Notes: generated by a model not told the origin, from the letters alone. Positions 7,678 through 18,628 are shown, counted from the stretch's first letter. The stretch is 64,000 nt of DNA from Paenibacillus oryzae (GCF_001675045.1 NZ_LYPA01000065.1:248001-312000), one strand, 5' to 3'. Program-made: numbers and translations.

Positions 7678-8877
7678 ATGGAGCCATGGAAACGTACGAT
7701 GTGGATATTATGGTTTGGCGTTTTGTTTTGCAGTGCCAGCTATACGATGTCGATCCCTTTCCTGCCGCTGTTTCTATATGAGCTTGGCGTGGAAAAAAGC
7801 TCGATTAATCTTTGGGCTGGCGTTGTGCATTCGTCGGCTTTTTTGATGGGCGCAATTATGGCCCCGCTTTGGGGCATGATGGCGGACAAGTTCGGCAAGC
7901 GCAAAATGGTCATCCGGGCGGGCTTCAGCCTGGCCATTATTTATGCTCTGATTGCATTTGTTCAAACGCCTTGGCAGCTGGTTGGCGTTCGTATGCTGCA
8001 TGGCTTTGTCGGAGGCTTTGTTCCGGCTTCCATGTCTATTGTGGCTACCTTGGCGCCGAAGGAGAAGCTTGGCTGGAGCCTTGGCGTCATGCAAGCGGGG
8101 TCGATGACCGGGGGCATATTGGGTCCGCTGTTTGGCGGTCTGCTCTCGGAGGCTTTTGGCATGCGCAGGTCGTTCGTTGTTGCCGGCATCGTTATTTTTA
8201 TCGCCGCATTAGCGGTGGTGTTCTGGGTCAGAGAAGGAAGTCCGCAGGTGAAAAAGGAAAAGCCGAAGGTGCAGCCGGTCACATATCGGATGGCCTTCCG
8301 CAATCGCTCCTTGGTCAATATGCTGCTGGTGCTGGTTATGTTCCAGCTTTCCTTTAACATGATTCAGCCTCAGCTTTCCTTGCATATAGCCGATCTCCAG
8401 GGAGGACAGAAAGGGGCTGTGATGTCGGCCGGTCTGGTTCTTTCGCTGATCGGTATTGCGGGCATCGTGGCTTCGCCGATTTGGGGCAGGCTAGGGGAGA
8501 AAAAAGGATATTACCGCATTTTGGTTTTTTGCCTGCTAAGTGCAGGAACGATTGTAAGCATGCAGTTTTTTGTAGAAACGTTATGGCTGTTTGCGGTCGT
8601 GCAATTTATGTTTGGCTTGTTTATGGCAGGTGTTACGCCAATCGTCAATACGCTGATGGTGCAAGGAACGGATGAGCAATTCCGGGGCCGATCCTTCGGG
8701 CTGACGGCAAGCGCCAATCAGTTTGGGTCGATGCTGGGGCCTTTGATTGGCGGTTTAGTGGGTGTAGCCTTGGGACTGCAATGGATTTTTGTTGGGACAG
8801 GCGTCATTATGGCCGGGATTGGGCTCGTGTTGTTTTTAAAGCGTAAAAGCATGCAACGGGTCGGCTCGGAATCTTGA
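7678..8877 (+). CDS. MFS transporter, DHA1-type multidrug efflux family
   Basis: A 399-residue protein with twelve predicted membrane segments. Motif A of the major facilitator superfamily is visible in the first cytoplasmic loop (GMMADKFGKRKMV), with a partial copy in the second half (GRLGEKKGYYR). A motif-C-like GSMTGGILGPLFGG in helix 5 is typical of proton-driven drug antiporters. ATG 7678 is chosen because AAGGAG (7662-7667) and GGAGG (7670-7674) lie just upstream; the frame extends further without a ribosome site. It ends convergently with malic enzyme, with a palindromic repeat between them. The substrate cannot be read from sequence. Confidence 0.9.
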   Translation: MEPWKRTMWILWFGVLFCSASYTMSIPFLPLFLYELGVEKSSINLWAGVVHSSAFLMGAIMAPLWGMMADKFGKRKMVIRAGFSLAIIYALIAFVQTPWQLVGVRMLHGFVGGFVPASMSIVATLAPKEKLGWSLGVMQAGSMTGGILGPLFGGLLSEAFGMRRSFVVAGIVIFIAALAVVFWVREGSPQVKKEKPKVQPVTYRMAFRNRSLVNMLLVLVMFQLSFNMIQPQLSLHIADLQGGQKGAVMSAGLVLSLIGIAGIVASPIWGRLGEKKGYYRILVFCLLSAGTIVSMQFFVETLWLFAVVQFMFGLFMAGVTPIVNTLMVQGTDEQFRGRSFGLTASANQFGSMLGPLIGGLVGVALGLQWIFVGTGVIMAGIGLVLFLKRKSMQRVGSES

Positions 8878-8890
8878 TTAGACGTCAAAA

Positions 8891-9110
8891 GAACTGTCCG
8901 AAAAGTCTGTTACGGTGAATCCTTATTCAGCAAAACCGGTACCTACCGGAAAAGGGTGTCTTGGAAGCTCAAACATTTTTGTCCGTTTTTTTTTGATTCT
9001 ATTTTTTAGTGGATAAAAACGGACAAAAAAACTCGCCCTCAAGACACCCTTTCCCCTCCGGTCCGCTCTGCTGAATCATTATTCGTTCCGCTTGACTTTT
9101 CAGACAGCCC
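8891..9110. mobile_element. Palindromic MITE-like element, copy A
   Basis: The ends are inverted repeats: ..CTGTCCGAAAAGTC on the left and GACTTTTCAGACAG.. on the right. The interior is itself a long near-palindrome, with GGGTGTCTTG arms facing CAAGACACCC and TTTGTCCG facing CGGACAAA. About 220 bp, no coding capacity. It shares ends and interior, inverted, with the element at 20484-20704, and its ends with the shorter one at 51968-52079. It fills the gap between convergent MFS and malic enzyme genes and may act as a bidirectional terminator. Confidence 0.75.
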
Positions 9111-9133
9111 ATTATGTCGTTAAGGAGGGCACG

Positions 9134-10546
9134 TTAAGGCAAGCTGCGCCGGGCCACGCCGCTTGCCCGGGCGGCGGCCATTACGCTTTGGCGGACTTCT
9201 TCCACAACCTTGGCATTAAAAACGCTAGGAATAATGTAGAGCCGGCTTAGCTCCTCTGCGGTAATGACGGAAGCGATAGCTTCGGCTGCCGCCAGCTTCA
9301 TCTCTTCGTTGATGACGGTTGCACGGCTGTCCAGCGCTCCGCGAAAAATACCGGGAAAACAAAGCACGTTGTTGATCTGATTAGGGTAATCCGATCGTCC
9401 TGTTGCAAAAACAGCTACGATATCCTCTGCCAGCTCGGGAGCAATCTCGGGCTCCGGATTGGCCATTGCAAACACAATGGGATCAGGAGCCATGGATGCG
9501 ATATGGTCTCTGGTTAATATGCCGCCGGCAGAAACGCCGATAAAAACGTCCGCGCCCGCAATCGCTTCCGCCAAGCCGCCGCTTCGCCGCTCGGGATTTG
9601 TATGTTGGGCATACCATTGCCAATTTTCGTTGTCGTAAGCTTCATCTCTGCTCAAAATTCCCTTCCTGTCGACCCCGATAATATTTTTTGCTCCCCCCGC
9701 GAGCAGCATACGGGTGCAGGCGCTGCCGGCGGCTCCGATTCCGCAAATGACAATTCGCGCTTCCTTTAAGGTACGGCCGGTCAGCTTCAGAGCATTCAGC
9801 AGTCCGGCATAGATGACGACGGCCGTTCCGTGCTGGTCATCGTGAAAGACGGGAATATCCAGCTCGGCCCTAAGGCGCTGCTCGATTTCAAAGCAGCGGG
9901 GCGCGGCAATATCCTCCAGATTAATGCCGCCAAAAGCAGGAGCCAGATGTTTGACGGCGGCGATAACCGCTTCCGTGTCCTGAGTATCCAGACAGATCGG
10001 GAATGCGTCTACATCTGCAAATTGCTTAAAGAGCATGGCCTTGCCCTCCATAACGGGCATAGCGGCATACGGGCCTATATTACCCAGCCCAAGCACCGCG
10101 CTTCCATCGGATACAACGGCAACGCTGTTGCGCTTGATGGTCAGCGTATGCGCCTTGGCGGGGTCTTCGGCGATTGCCCGGCAAATTCGCGCAACATCCG
10201 GCGTGTAGACGCGTGACAGATCATCGCGGTTCTGGATGGGCGTTTTGGGCTGAATCGTAATTTTGCCGCCAAGATGAAGGAGAAAGGTGCGGTCGGAAAT
10301 ATGCAGCAGCGCAATGCCTGGTATTGCGGCAAGCGCCTCGCTCAGCTTGGCCGTAGAGCCAAGCGGCCCTATTTTGACCGTTAAATCGCGGACGCTTCTG
10401 CTTTTGTCTGTGTGAATGACGTCAATGGCGATTATATCGCCGTCCGCCTGCTCGATTGCTGTAGCCGCGCGTCCAAACTGGGCGCTTTGAGTGTCAATTT
10501 CCAGTCGCAAAATAACAGTTTTTGCATCGCTCATTGAAGTTGGCAT
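9134..10546 (-). CDS. NAD(P)-dependent malic enzyme with N-terminal ACT domain
   Basis: A 470-residue enzyme converting malate to pyruvate and CO2 with reduction of NAD(P). An ACT-like regulatory domain occupies about residues 5-85. The catalytic part begins near [12 protein letters not shown], and carries the FHDDQHGTA metal/substrate motif and a Rossmann segment [27 protein letters not shown] and the conserved [15 protein letters not shown] follow. The length fits ACT-containing bacterial malic enzymes. ATG 10546 is chosen because AAGGAGG sits 8 nt upstream; an earlier in-frame ATG at 10570 lacks one. A terminator lies just upstream (10585-10626), so expression needs read-through or a promoter within the glycosyltransferase gene. 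Confidence 0.93.
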   Translation of the reverse strand: MPTSMSDAKTVILRLEIDTQSAQFGRAATAIEQADGDIIAIDVIHTDKSRSVRDLTVKIGPLGSTAKLSEALAAIPGIALLHISDRTFLLHLGGKITIQPKTPIQNRDDLSRVYTPDVARICRAIAEDPAKAHTLTIKRNSVAVVSDGSAVLGLGNIGPYAAMPVMEGKAMLFKQFADVDAFPICLDTQDTEAVIAAVKHLAPAFGGINLEDIAAPRCFEIEQRLRAELDIPVFHDDQHGTAVVIYAGLLNALKLTGRTLKEARIVICGIGAAGSACTRMLLAGGAKNIIGVDRKGILSRDEAYDNENWQWYAQHTNPERRSGGLAEAIAGADVFIGVSAGGILTRDHIASMAPDPIVFAMANPEPEIAPELAEDIVAVFATGRSDYPNQINNVLCFPGIFRGALDSRATVINEEMKLAAAEAIASVITAEELSRLYIIPSVFNAKVVEEVRQSVMAAARASGVARRSLP

Positions 10547-10584
10547 AGCGGGAACCTCCTTAATTTGCATGTCCTTTGCGCCTG

Positions 10585-10626
10585 AAAAACAAAGCCGTCA
10601 CTGCATCAGTTGCAGCACGGCTTTTG
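10585..10626 (-). terminator. Rho-independent terminator overlapping the end of the glycosyltransferase gene
   Basis: On the minus strand AAAGCCGTGCTGCA pairs with TGCAGTGACGGCTTT and is followed by GTTTTT. The 5' arm and loop are the last codons of the glycosyltransferase, whose TGA (10598-10600) lies in the 3' arm. Confidence 0.7.
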
Positions 10627-11713
10627 GGCATTTCATGGGGTCGTATTGCTCATCGCGCTTGGCAATCAGCTCCGCCCGGAAGCGGTCCGATCTGTCTCTA
10701 TCATGAATCAATTGAAACCAGCGGTCAACCGTATCGTTGGAATCCAGCATGGCGCCAAAGCCGCTTGAAATAAAGTGCTCGCAGTTTTCCTCTTCCTGTC
10801 CGGGGATCGGCTCGTAAAAAAGCATTGGCAGCGCTTTGCTCATGCCCTCCGTTACGGTCATGCCGCCTGGCTTCGTCACCAGCAAATCAGCAGCATCCAT
10901 CAGCTTGTGCACTTCCCTTGTAAAACCCATAATGACGATGTTGGGGTGTTGGAAAATGGGGTCAGCCATCATTTTTTCACGCATATGCTCATTGGAGCCG
11001 ACACAAAAAATGATTTGCGTGTTATCGCGCCATTTGGTCATGTAGGAGAGGGCGTTATCTTCATACATCAGTCCCCATCCTCCGCCCATAACGAGTACGG
11101 TCGGCATTTGCTTCAGCTTAAGCTCTTTTCGCGCCGACTCTTTGTTTTGCGAAACCCAGAAGTTAGGGTGAATCGGTATGCCCGTTATTTCAACGCGTTC
11201 TTTATTCACTCCCTTGTCCACCAGCCGCTGCTTGACAACAGGGGATGACACCAGGTACCGGTCGATTTCGGGGTTAACCCAGGAGCCATGCGCATCATAA
11301 TCGGTAATTACCGTATATATAGGTATGCCAAGACCGAGCCTTTTCATTCTGCTGACTACGGTGTTGGGTACGGGATGAGTGGAAATAATCAAATCAGGCT
11401 TAAGCTGAGCGACGACTTGCGCCGTATGGGTATAAAAGACGCGGTGCAGCGCAAGCTGAATAAAACGGCTTAGCGGTTTTTTATAATTGCTGCGATACAT
11501 CATACCGACTACCCGCGGCTGCTTGCTCACGGTTTTGCGATAGGCGGATACGATGATAGGTCCCATAACCGGGTTCAAAAATTTTCCCAGCTCGATGACT
11601 CTTGCCGATATGTCGGGATGCAGCTGTTTCAAGCCCGCTACGAGCGCATGAGCTGCCTGGGTATGGCCTGAGCCGAACCCTTCGGATAGCAGCAGCACTC
11701 TTTTTTTGCGCAT
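10598..11713 (-). CDS. UgtP/MGDG-synthase-like glycosyltransferase (GT28)
   Basis: A 371-residue GT-B enzyme. The N-terminal MGDG-synthase domain begins LLLSEGFGSGHTQAAHAL, the acceptor-binding motif of this family, and includes STHPVPN and TDYDAHGSWV. The C-terminal nucleotide-sugar half has VMGGGWG and the donor motif TKPGGMTVTEG. Relatives such as B. subtilis UgtP add glucose from UDP-glucose to diacylglycerol for glycolipid and lipoteichoic-acid anchor synthesis, at the inner membrane face. Which sugar this one transfers is not evident. AGGTGA precedes the ATG. It is divergent from kapB. Confidence 0.85.
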   Translation of the reverse strand: MRKKRVLLLSEGFGSGHTQAAHALVAGLKQLHPDISARVIELGKFLNPVMGPIIVSAYRKTVSKQPRVVGMMYRSNYKKPLSRFIQLALHRVFYTHTAQVVAQLKPDLIISTHPVPNTVVSRMKRLGLGIPIYTVITDYDAHGSWVNPEIDRYLVSSPVVKQRLVDKGVNKERVEITGIPIHPNFWVSQNKESARKELKLKQMPTVLVMGGGWGLMYEDNALSYMTKWRDNTQIIFCVGSNEHMREKMMADPIFQHPNIVIMGFTREVHKLMDAADLLVTKPGGMTVTEGMSKALPMLFYEPIPGQEEENCEHFISSGFGAMLDSNDTVDRWFQLIHDRDRSDRFRAELIAKRDEQYDPMKCPKAVLQLMQ

Positions 11714-11782
11714 AAACTCACCTACTTTTCTATTTCCATATTACTTCGCATGACAGGCTAATACAAGCATCGATATGCGGGG

Positions 11783-11811
11783 TTGCCAAGAAATAGTCTC
11801 TCCTTTACAGT
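11783..11811 (+). promoter_or_regulatory. Sigma-A-like promoter of kapB
   Basis: TTGCCA (11783-11788), a 17-bp spacer and TACAGT (11806-11811), placed about 37 bp before the start codon. Confidence 0.45.
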
Positions 11812-11847
11812 AAACACATATCAACAAATCAATAGGAGTCGGAAGGG

Positions 11848-12255
11848 ATGGGTTTTATGCACGAGATGTATTCAGGGGAGAATGCCCCTCAAATAGGAGA
11901 CAGGGTAAAAGTGAAGGTTCGTTCCGGCGAATACGCCGGCGAAATAGCTGAATTACACGGCCCGCGAGCCGTCGTTTCAATCCTGGCTGTACTGAAGCAT
12001 CCGGAGCAAGGCGATCTTCATCACCCGTACAACCCCGACGTGCCCATGTTCCATGAACGCCGGGCGTTAAGCTATACCGAAAAAACGACCGTGCTGGTGA
12101 GGGAGCTTGCTCCTTACAGGGCAGAGCTCCCGGCTTACAGCGACTCATTGCGGGAAGCGGTGAAGGCGGAATTAGCGAGCCTCGACCGCTTAAACCGCTG
12201 GAGCGGAAAAGCGCTTGAGAATTTGGAGCAGCTTCAAAAGGAATATAAGCTGTAG
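11848..12255 (+). CDS. kapB: KapB family protein (kinase-associated protein B)
   Basis: A 135-residue protein. The N-terminal SH3-like barrel contains VKVRSGEYAGE. Then come the family's most conserved blocks, LAVLKHPEQGDLHHPY and FHERRAL, and a helical C-terminus ending LEQLQKEYKL. This matches B. subtilis KapB, reported to be required for KinB-dependent entry into sporulation; its biochemical action is unclear. No lipobox is visible here. AGGAG (11834-11838) is 9 nt from the ATG. Its stop is only 5 bp from the convergent GDSL gene, with no terminator between, so the two transcripts probably overlap. Confidence 0.85.
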   Translation: MGFMHEMYSGENAPQIGDRVKVKVRSGEYAGEIAELHGPRAVVSILAVLKHPEQGDLHHPYNPDVPMFHERRALSYTEKTTVLVRELAPYRAELPAYSDSLREAVKAELASLDRLNRWSGKALENLEQLQKEYKL

Positions 12256-12260
12256 GCTCG

Positions 12261-13613
12261 TTACGGATTAATGAATGCCGCCTTCAGGGAGGCGCGATAG
12301 ACGACCTGGAAGCCAAGGCCTTCGGATAAAGCGGCAAGCGGCACGTACGTTTTCTTTTCGCCCGGGAATTGCTGCAGATAGGCAGGCTCCGCATTCAGCG
12401 GCACCGTCTTGCCGTCAACAACGATGGTAGACGCTCCGATTGTTATGGAAACGGTGCGTTCGCCCGTGCTGATTGTTGCAGTGGAGGTTTTGGCATCCCA
12501 TTTCAGGTCGGCCCCGAGTGCTTCGATGACGGTGCTGAGCGCCAGGTAGGTACGGCCTTGCTTAATAAGCGGGTCGTATTTCGTAACGACCTCCTTGCCG
12601 CCAACTACGACAGAAATCGGCACACCGCTTTTGCGCGGCTGCAGAGTGGCGTAGCTTCCCCAAAGCTCGTTGGCATACGCCTTGCCCATTTCGGCATACC
12701 CTTTTTCTGTAGGGTGAATATCCGGCTCCGGCTTGCCGTCAGCGTCCGTGGCTGTAATCGACGTAAAGCTCAAAATATTTTTTTCGATGGCGGAAGCCGC
12801 ATCTGCAATGGAGATGTTGGCGCCTTGAGCTTGTAAGTCCTTTACAACGGAGGCGAGTTCGCTGTTCAGCTTTGTTTGGCTTTCTTTAAGGAAAAGGGCG
12901 GTTGATTCAGGAAGGCCGAGATAGGTCACCTTATCATTGAAGGTTAAAAACGGGACCGGCAAATACTGATTCGCAATAACGATTTCCGCATTTGGCTGCA
13001 AGGTATGTACCGTGTTCAAAATGCTGCCCACTTCATTTTTGTAGCTAACAATCCGCGCGTCGATGTCCCTCTGCAGGGCGTCTTTCTTTTCGCTGTCAAG
13101 GTCGCTGAATCCGGCAGTTGTCCCCAGGGCGTCCACCATCTCCAGAAAATCATTGCCGCCTATTGAAATAAGGATGAGCTCAGCTTCGGTCAAATCCTCC
13201 TTTAATTGAGCGGATTTCGCCAATATGGAGCTTGCTCTTGGGTCGATAATGCCAGGTTGAATGCCGGCAACGTCGGATGCTTTACCGCTGACCGCTTCAT
13301 TCAGCCATTTGTTAAGCGGAGCTGTGCGCAGCCCCAATAGGCCATAGTTGACATATTCCGCCCGGTATCCTCTCATAAGGGCTTGCTCATAGACATGCTC
13401 GGCATATCCGTAAGGAACCGATTCCCCGGTAAAGCCCTTCTGATAACCAGCCGCCAGGGAGTCTCCCAGCACAACAATATCGTAATTTTCCCCCGGAGCC
13501 GGCGCTGTCGGAGCTTTGGATGCTCCATACACTGAGCTTGCTGAAAGCAGACAGGTTGCCGCAATGATCACAAATCCCGCTTTTTTGATCGTTTTCCTGA
13601 AATTCCTATACAA
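12261..13613 (-). CDS. Secreted SGNH/GDSL esterase with copper-amine-oxidase-N-like domain
   Basis: An exported protein of about 450 residues. After a signal peptide (to about residue 31) comes an SGNH hydrolase domain: Ser in LGDSLAAGY (about 50-52), GGND (about 152-155) and the Asp-His pair in DIHPTEKGY (about 298-300). Residues from about 335 to the end form a copper-amine-oxidase N-terminal-like module (SVVVGGKEV.., TYVPLAALSEGLGF), a common extracellular domain of Paenibacillus. The activity is expected to be lipase, esterase or carbohydrate deacetylase; the substrate is unknown. Start: GAAGGAAG lies 1 nt from GTG 13622 but at good distance from TTG 13613, so I prefer 13613. Confidence 0.88.
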   Translation of the reverse strand: MYRNFRKTIKKAGFVIIAATCLLSASSVYGASKAPTAPAPGENYDIVVLGDSLAAGYQKGFTGESVPYGYAEHVYEQALMRGYRAEYVNYGLLGLRTAPLNKWLNEAVSGKASDVAGIQPGIIDPRASSILAKSAQLKEDLTEAELILISIGGNDFLEMVDALGTTAGFSDLDSEKKDALQRDIDARIVSYKNEVGSILNTVHTLQPNAEIVIANQYLPVPFLTFNDKVTYLGLPESTALFLKESQTKLNSELASVVKDLQAQGANISIADAASAIEKNILSFTSITATDADGKPEPDIHPTEKGYAEMGKAYANELWGSYATLQPRKSGVPISVVVGGKEVVTKYDPLIKQGRTYLALSTVIEALGADLKWDAKTSTATISTGERTVSITIGASTIVVDGKTVPLNAEPAYLQQFPGEKKTYVPLAALSEGLGFQVVYRASLKAAFINP

Positions 13614-13924
13614 TGAGTCCACTTCCTTCTGTTAGAATGATGATAAAACGCGCATTTCTACAAGCCTCTCTTGTCACAATAATACAAATAAAAATACAAA
13701 TACTAAATTGATTTACCTTTTGCCCTAATGTTAAAATCATAGAATAATCGCTAGGCAACGGTCTATGGCAAGGCGAGTGGCAAGGAAGCAGGCTGGCGAG
13801 CCTGACCACTACCATTCTATGATAATTTCAGCCAAAAATGAAGCTAAATGAAGTGATCAAGCCAGGGCATTGCCCGAATTTGCTATTGCTTGCCCAAATC
13901 TTCTAATAGAGAGGTTGCGCAGAA
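13614..13924 (+). other. Divergent intergenic region between GDSL and glutamate synthase genes
   Basis: It holds a perfect hairpin CAGGCT-GGCG-AGCCTG at 13789-13804, with TATGAT at 13815-13820 as a possible -10 just after it. The stretch 13670-13740 is AT-rich. I saw no recognisable GltC, TnrA or GlnR site. Confidence 0.35.
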
Positions 13925-16900
13925 ATGAAAGAACATATTATGGGATTGCCTCCTAAGCAAGGACTTTATGATCCGCAGTTTGAAAAAGACGCTTGCGGAA
14001 TGGGCTTTGTAGCCAGCATTAAAGGGGTTAAGTCACATAAGGTCATCAGCCAGGCGCTTCATTTGCTTGAAAATATGGAGCATCGCGGCGGTCAGGGAAG
14101 CGAGCCGAATACGGGCGACGGCGCCGGTATTTTGCTGCAAATACCGCATGACTTTTTTACCGCCGAGCTTCGCAAGCAGGAGATCCAACTGCCGGAGCCG
14201 GGACAATATGCCGTAGGCATGATTTTTCTGCCGCAGGACGAGTCCGCGCGCGCCGCGATCGAGCGCGAGCTGGAGGGCATTATAGAGGAAGAGAAGCAGA
14301 CGCTGATCGGCTGGCGCACGGTGCCGACGGATGACAGCAAGCTGGGCAAATCCGCGTTGTCCGTCAAACCTTTTGTCCGTCAGATTTTTATCGGACGCAA
14401 TCCGGAGCTGAAGGACGTTTTGTCCTTTGAGCGCAAGCTGTATGTGATCCGCAAACGCGCGGAGCTTTCCATTCGCTTTGCCGGCAAGGAAGGCGGGAGC
14501 ATGTTTTATTTCCCGAGCCTCTCCTCCAAAAAAATCGTTTATAAGGGCATGCTGACGACAGAGCAGGTTCGTTCTTTTTATAAGGAATTAAACGATGAGT
14601 CGGTTGTTTCCGCCATTGCATTAGTGCATTCCCGTTTTAGTACAAACACCTTTCCGAGCTGGGAGCGGGCGCATCCGTTCCACTATTTGATTCATAACGG
14701 CGAAATCAATACGCTTCGCGGCAATGTCAACTGGATGCATGCGCGTCAGACGTTGTTCCAAAGCGAATTGTTCGGCGAGGATCTTCATAAAATCAAGCCC
14801 ATTATAAACCCGGACGGCTCCGATACGGCCATGTTCGACAATACGCTGGAGTTTATGTATCTGGCAGGCCGTTCCTTGCCTCATGCCGCCATGATGATGG
14901 TGCCGGAGCCTTGGTCCAATCATGAAAGCATGAGCGACGAGCGGAAGGCGTTTTACGAATATCACAGCACGCTGATGGAGCCATGGGACGGACCGGCTGC
15001 AATGGGCTTTACGGACGGCACGCAAATCGGCGCTATGCTGGATAGGAACGGACTGCGTCCTGCCCGTTATTACGTGACGAAGGATGATCACATCATTCTG
15101 GGCTCGGAAGCGGGCGTTGTGGAAATTCCGGCAGAAAATATCCTTTACAAGGATCGTTTGCGTCCGGGCCGCATGCTTCTTGTTGATACGGAGCAAGGCC
15201 GCATCATCTCCGATGAGGAGGTTAAGGCGGCAATCGCTTCGGAGCAGCCGTACCGCGAATGGCTGAACGAGCATCTGGTTGATCTGGAGGAGCTGCCGGA
15301 AGCGCCGGAGCTGCCGGGTCCAAGCCATGAAACCATTCAAAAACGGCAGCAGGCGTTTGGTTATACCTTTGAGGATTTGCGCAAAATATTGGAGCCGATG
15401 GCAATTGGCGGCCAGGAGCCGCTCGCTTCCATGGGCTACGATGCGCCACTGGCTGTATTGTCCGAGCGTCCTCAACGCTTGTATAACTACTTCAAGCAGC
15501 TGTTTGCGCAGGTAACGAATCCGCCAATCGACGCGATTCGCGAAGAAATTATTACCGCCACGGGAACCACAATCGGGCCTGAGCGCAACCTGCTCAATCC
15601 TGAGCCGGAGAGCTGCCGCCATATCAAGCTGGATACTCCGATCCTGTCCAATGAACAGTTTGCAAAGCTGCGCCATGTACGCCGTGAAGGCTTCAAGGCG
15701 ATTACGCTGCCGATCTTTTTCCCTTCGGACAAGGGCGAGGAAGGCTTGCGCGACGCACTTTCTGAAATGTGCGAAGCTGCCGATCGCGTCATTGCGAAGG
15801 GGCATAATCTGCTGATTCTGTCAGACCGCGGAGTTGACAAGGATAATGCTGCAATTCCGGCCTTGCTTGCGGTTTCCGCCCTGCATCATCATCTGATCCG
15901 TCAGGGCACCCGGACCAAGGTAGCCATTTTGCTGGAATCCGGCGAGCCGCGCGAGGTGCATCATTTTGCGCTTCTGCTTGGTTATGGCGTCAATGCCGTC
16001 AACCCTTATCTGGCGTTCGAGAGTCTGGACGACATGATTACTCAAGGCATGCTGCGCGGCGTTTCGCATGAAAAGGCCGTTAAAAACTATATTAAAGGCG
16101 CTACCAAAGGCGTTGTTAAAGTATTGTCCAAAATGGGCATTTCCACGATCCAGTCGTATCGCGGCGCGCAAATTTTTGAGGCGCTGGGACTTCGCGAGGA
16201 CGTTATCAATCAATATTTCACCTGGACGCCATCCCGCATCGGCGGCATCGGTCTGGATGTGATTGCAGAGGAAACGCTGAAGCATCACAACCGCGCTTTT
16301 GCCGAGCAGGAGGGCGGAGAGAAGGAGCTGGATTCCGGCGGCGATTATCAATGGCGCAAGGACGGCGAGGACCATTTGTTCACGCCACAAACCATTCATA
16401 CGCTGCAGATGGCCAGCCGCTCCAACGACTATCGGCTGTACAAAAAGTTTTCGGAGCTGGTGCAAGGGGAGAACAAGCGCCATCTGACGCTTCGTTCGCT
16501 GCTCGATTTCAAGAAGGACAGAGCCTCTGTTCCGCTTGACGAGGTTGAATCCGTTGAGTCCATTGTTAAACGCTTCAAGACGGGCGCTATGTCCTTTGGC
16601 TCCATCAGCAAGGAAGCGCATGAAAGCCTCGCGATCGCTATGAACCGCCTGGGCGGCAAGTCCAACACAGGTGAAGGCGGCGAAGACCCTGCGCGCTTCA
16701 CTCCTGATGAAAACGGCGATTTGCGCCGCAGCGCCATCAAGCAGGTTGCATCGGGACGTTTTGGCGTAACGAGCAATTATCTGGTTAATGCCGATGAAAT
16801 CCAGATCAAAATGGCTCAAGGCGCAAAACCAGGCGAAGGCGGACAACTGCCTGGCCTTAAGGTTTACCCTTGGGTGGCAGAGGTGCGCGGCTCTACGCCG

Positions 16901-18529
16901 GGCGTAGGTCTTATTTCGCCGCCTCCGCATCATGATATTTATTCCATCGAGGACTTGGCCGAGCTGATCCACGATTTGAAAAATGCCAATCCGCGAGCGC
17001 GCATCAACGTTAAACTCGTATCCGAGGTTGGCGTCGGCACAATTGCCGCCGGCGTTGCCAAAGGACGCGCCGATGTCATCATGGTCAGCGGCTATGACGG
17101 GGGCACGGGCGCATCGCCGATCGGATCTATCCGCCATGCTGGCTTGCCATGGGAGCTTGGCCTTGCGGAAACGCATCAGACCTTGATGCTGAACAATCTG
17201 CGCGACCGCGTTGTGATTGAGACGGATGGTAAAATGATGAACGGCCGCGACGTTGCGATCGCTATTCTGCTGGGGGCAGAGGAGTATGGCTTCTCCACAG
17301 CGCCGCTGATCGTCCTTGGCTGCGTTATGATGCGCGTCTGCCATCTGGATACTTGTCCAGTCGGTGTCGCCACGCAAAATCCGGAGCTGCGCAAAAAGTT
17401 TATGGGCGAGCCTGCCCATGTCGTGAACTATCTGCGTTTCATCGCCGAGGAATTGCGCGAGATTATGGCTGAGCTTGGCTTCCGCACCATTCAGGAAATG
17501 GTGGGCCGCGTAGACCGTCTGGAAACTAAAGAACTGATTCAGCATTATAAAGCAAAAGGACTTGACCTGTCCGGCATTTTGTATGAAGCCGAGGTTGAAG
17601 AAGGCGCATCGCGCTTCAATATTCAGGAGCAAAATCACGGTTTGGAATTGTCGCTGGACATGCAGCAGCTGGTTCCTAACGCGGCGCCCGCGATTGAGCG
17701 CGGCGAAACGGTACGCGGCACATTCCCGATCCTGAACACCAATCGCGTTGTTGGCACGATCCTTGGTTATGAGGTGACAAGCCGGTATGGCGCGCAGGGC
17801 TTGCCTGAGGATACAATCTGGTATCATTTTGTCGGAACGGCAGGCCAGAGCTTTGGAGCTTTTGTCCCTAAAGGCATTACCTTGTCTGTAGAGGGCGACT
17901 CTAACGACTACTTCGGCAAAGGGCTGTCGGGCGGCAAAATTATTGTAGCTCCATCGTCTAAAGCAACATTTGTCGCCGAAGAAAATGTCATAATCGGCAA
18001 TACGGCCTTATATGGCGCTACCAGCGGCCAGGCTTATATTCGCGGCATTGCCGGAGAGCGCTTTGCCGTACGGAACAGCGGAGCCAAAGTTGTTGTTGAA
18101 GGCGTAGGCGATCATGGCTGCGAATATATGACTGGCGGGCGCGTCGTTATTCTGGGAAGCACAGGGCGGAACTTCGGCGCAGGCATGTCGGGCGGCGTTG
18201 CTTATGTCTATGACGAAAAAGGCGATTTCTACAATCATTGCAATCTGGAAATGGTGCTGCTGGAGCGTGTCGAGGAAGCAGATGACATTGCCGAGCTGCG
18301 CGGCATGATGGAAAGTCACATCCAGTATACAGAAAGCGCAATTGCATCCCGTTTGCTTGAAAACTGGGAAACCTCCTTGTCCAAGTTTGTTAAGGTTATT
18401 CCTAAGGATTACAAAAAAATGCTGGAGCAAATTCGCAAAGCGGAGGATTCCGGCCTGCAAGGCGGAGACGCTCTGCTGGCGGCATTCGAAGCCAATAAAC
18501 GCGAGCTTGCGCGTACCGGCAACAAATAA
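13925..18529 (+). CDS. gltB: Glutamate synthase (GOGAT), large subunit
   Basis: A 1534-residue enzyme that moves the amide nitrogen of glutamine to 2-oxoglutarate, giving two glutamates. Cys24 (KDACGMGF) is the glutaminase nucleophile exposed after removal of a 23-residue propeptide. The class II amidotransferase domain runs to about 430, a central domain to about 750, and the FMN-binding synthase domain over about 810-1190. The last has the 3Fe-4S cysteines Cys1133, Cys1139 and Cys1144. A GXGXG beta-helix domain occupies about 1265-1450 ([18 protein letters not shown]). The length is normal. No small-subunit gene (gltD) follows within the window; a strong terminator does. In Bacillus this gene is called gltA. 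Confidence 0.98.
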   Translation: MKEHIMGLPPKQGLYDPQFEKDACGMGFVASIKGVKSHKVISQALHLLENMEHRGGQGSEPNTGDGAGILLQIPHDFFTAELRKQEIQLPEPGQYAVGMIFLPQDESARAAIERELEGIIEEEKQTLIGWRTVPTDDSKLGKSALSVKPFVRQIFIGRNPELKDVLSFERKLYVIRKRAELSIRFAGKEGGSMFYFPSLSSKKIVYKGMLTTEQVRSFYKELNDESVVSAIALVHSRFSTNTFPSWERAHPFHYLIHNGEINTLRGNVNWMHARQTLFQSELFGEDLHKIKPIINPDGSDTAMFDNTLEFMYLAGRSLPHAAMMMVPEPWSNHESMSDERKAFYEYHSTLMEPWDGPAAMGFTDGTQIGAMLDRNGLRPARYYVTKDDHIILGSEAGVVEIPAENILYKDRLRPGRMLLVDTEQGRIISDEEVKAAIASEQPYREWLNEHLVDLEELPEAPELPGPSHETIQKRQQAFGYTFEDLRKILEPMAIGGQEPLASMGYDAPLAVLSERPQRLYNYFKQLFAQVTNPPIDAIREEIITATGTTIGPERNLLNPEPESCRHIKLDTPILSNEQFAKLRHVRREGFKAITLPIFFPSDKGEEGLRDALSEMCEAADRVIAKGHNLLILSDRGVDKDNAAIPALLAVSALHHHLIRQGTRTKVAILLESGEPREVHHFALLLGYGVNAVNPYLAFESLDDMITQGMLRGVSHEKAVKNYIKGATKGVVKVLSKMGISTIQSYRGAQIFEALGLREDVINQYFTWTPSRIGGIGLDVIAEETLKHHNRAFAEQEGGEKELDSGGDYQWRKDGEDHLFTPQTIHTLQMASRSNDYRLYKKFSELVQGENKRHLTLRSLLDFKKDRASVPLDEVESVESIVKRFKTGAMSFGSISKEAHESLAIAMNRLGGKSNTGEGGEDPARFTPDENGDLRRSAIKQVASGRFGVTSNYLVNADEIQIKMAQGAKPGEGGQLPGLKVYPWVAEVRGSTPGVGLISPPPHHDIYSIEDLAELIHDLKNANPRARINVKLVSEVGVGTIAAGVAKGRADVIMVSGYDGGTGASPIGSIRHAGLPWELGLAETHQTLMLNNLRDRVVIETDGKMMNGRDVAIAILLGAEEYGFSTAPLIVLGCVMMRVCHLDTCPVGVATQNPELRKKFMGEPAHVVNYLRFIAEELREIMAELGFRTIQEMVGRVDRLETKELIQHYKAKGLDLSGILYEAEVEEGASRFNIQEQNHGLELSLDMQQLVPNAAPAIERGETVRGTFPILNTNRVVGTILGYEVTSRYGAQGLPEDTIWYHFVGTAGQSFGAFVPKGITLSVEGDSNDYFGKGLSGGKIIVAPSSKATFVAEENVIIGNTALYGATSGQAYIRGIAGERFAVRNSGAKVVVEGVGDHGCEYMTGGRVVILGSTGRNFGAGMSGGVAYVYDEKGDFYNHCNLEMVLLERVEEADDIAELRGMMESHIQYTESAIASRLLENWETSLSKFVKVIPKDYKKMLEQIRKAEDSGLQGGDALLAAFEANKRELARTGNK

Positions 18530-18550
18530 GGTTTACATTTTGCAAGGGAA

Positions 18551-18596
18551 AAAAATCCGCAGTCAGGCTTCCGTCCTGCTGCGGATTTTTCTTTTA
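18551..18596 (+). terminator. Rho-independent terminator after glutamate synthase
   Basis: AAAAATCCGCAG pairs with CTGCGGATTTTT (18579-18590), with an inner CAGG/CCTG stem, followed by CTTTT. Confidence 0.85.
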
Positions 18597-18628
18597 TGTG
18601 TTTGCACTTATATAAAAGTGTGTATTTT

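Noticed and set aside
15821..17827. A 668-codon open frame on the minus strand opposite glutamate synthase
   Set aside because: The plus strand encodes an unmistakable GOGAT with all motifs. The antisense frame has no recognisable domain and arises from codon bias.
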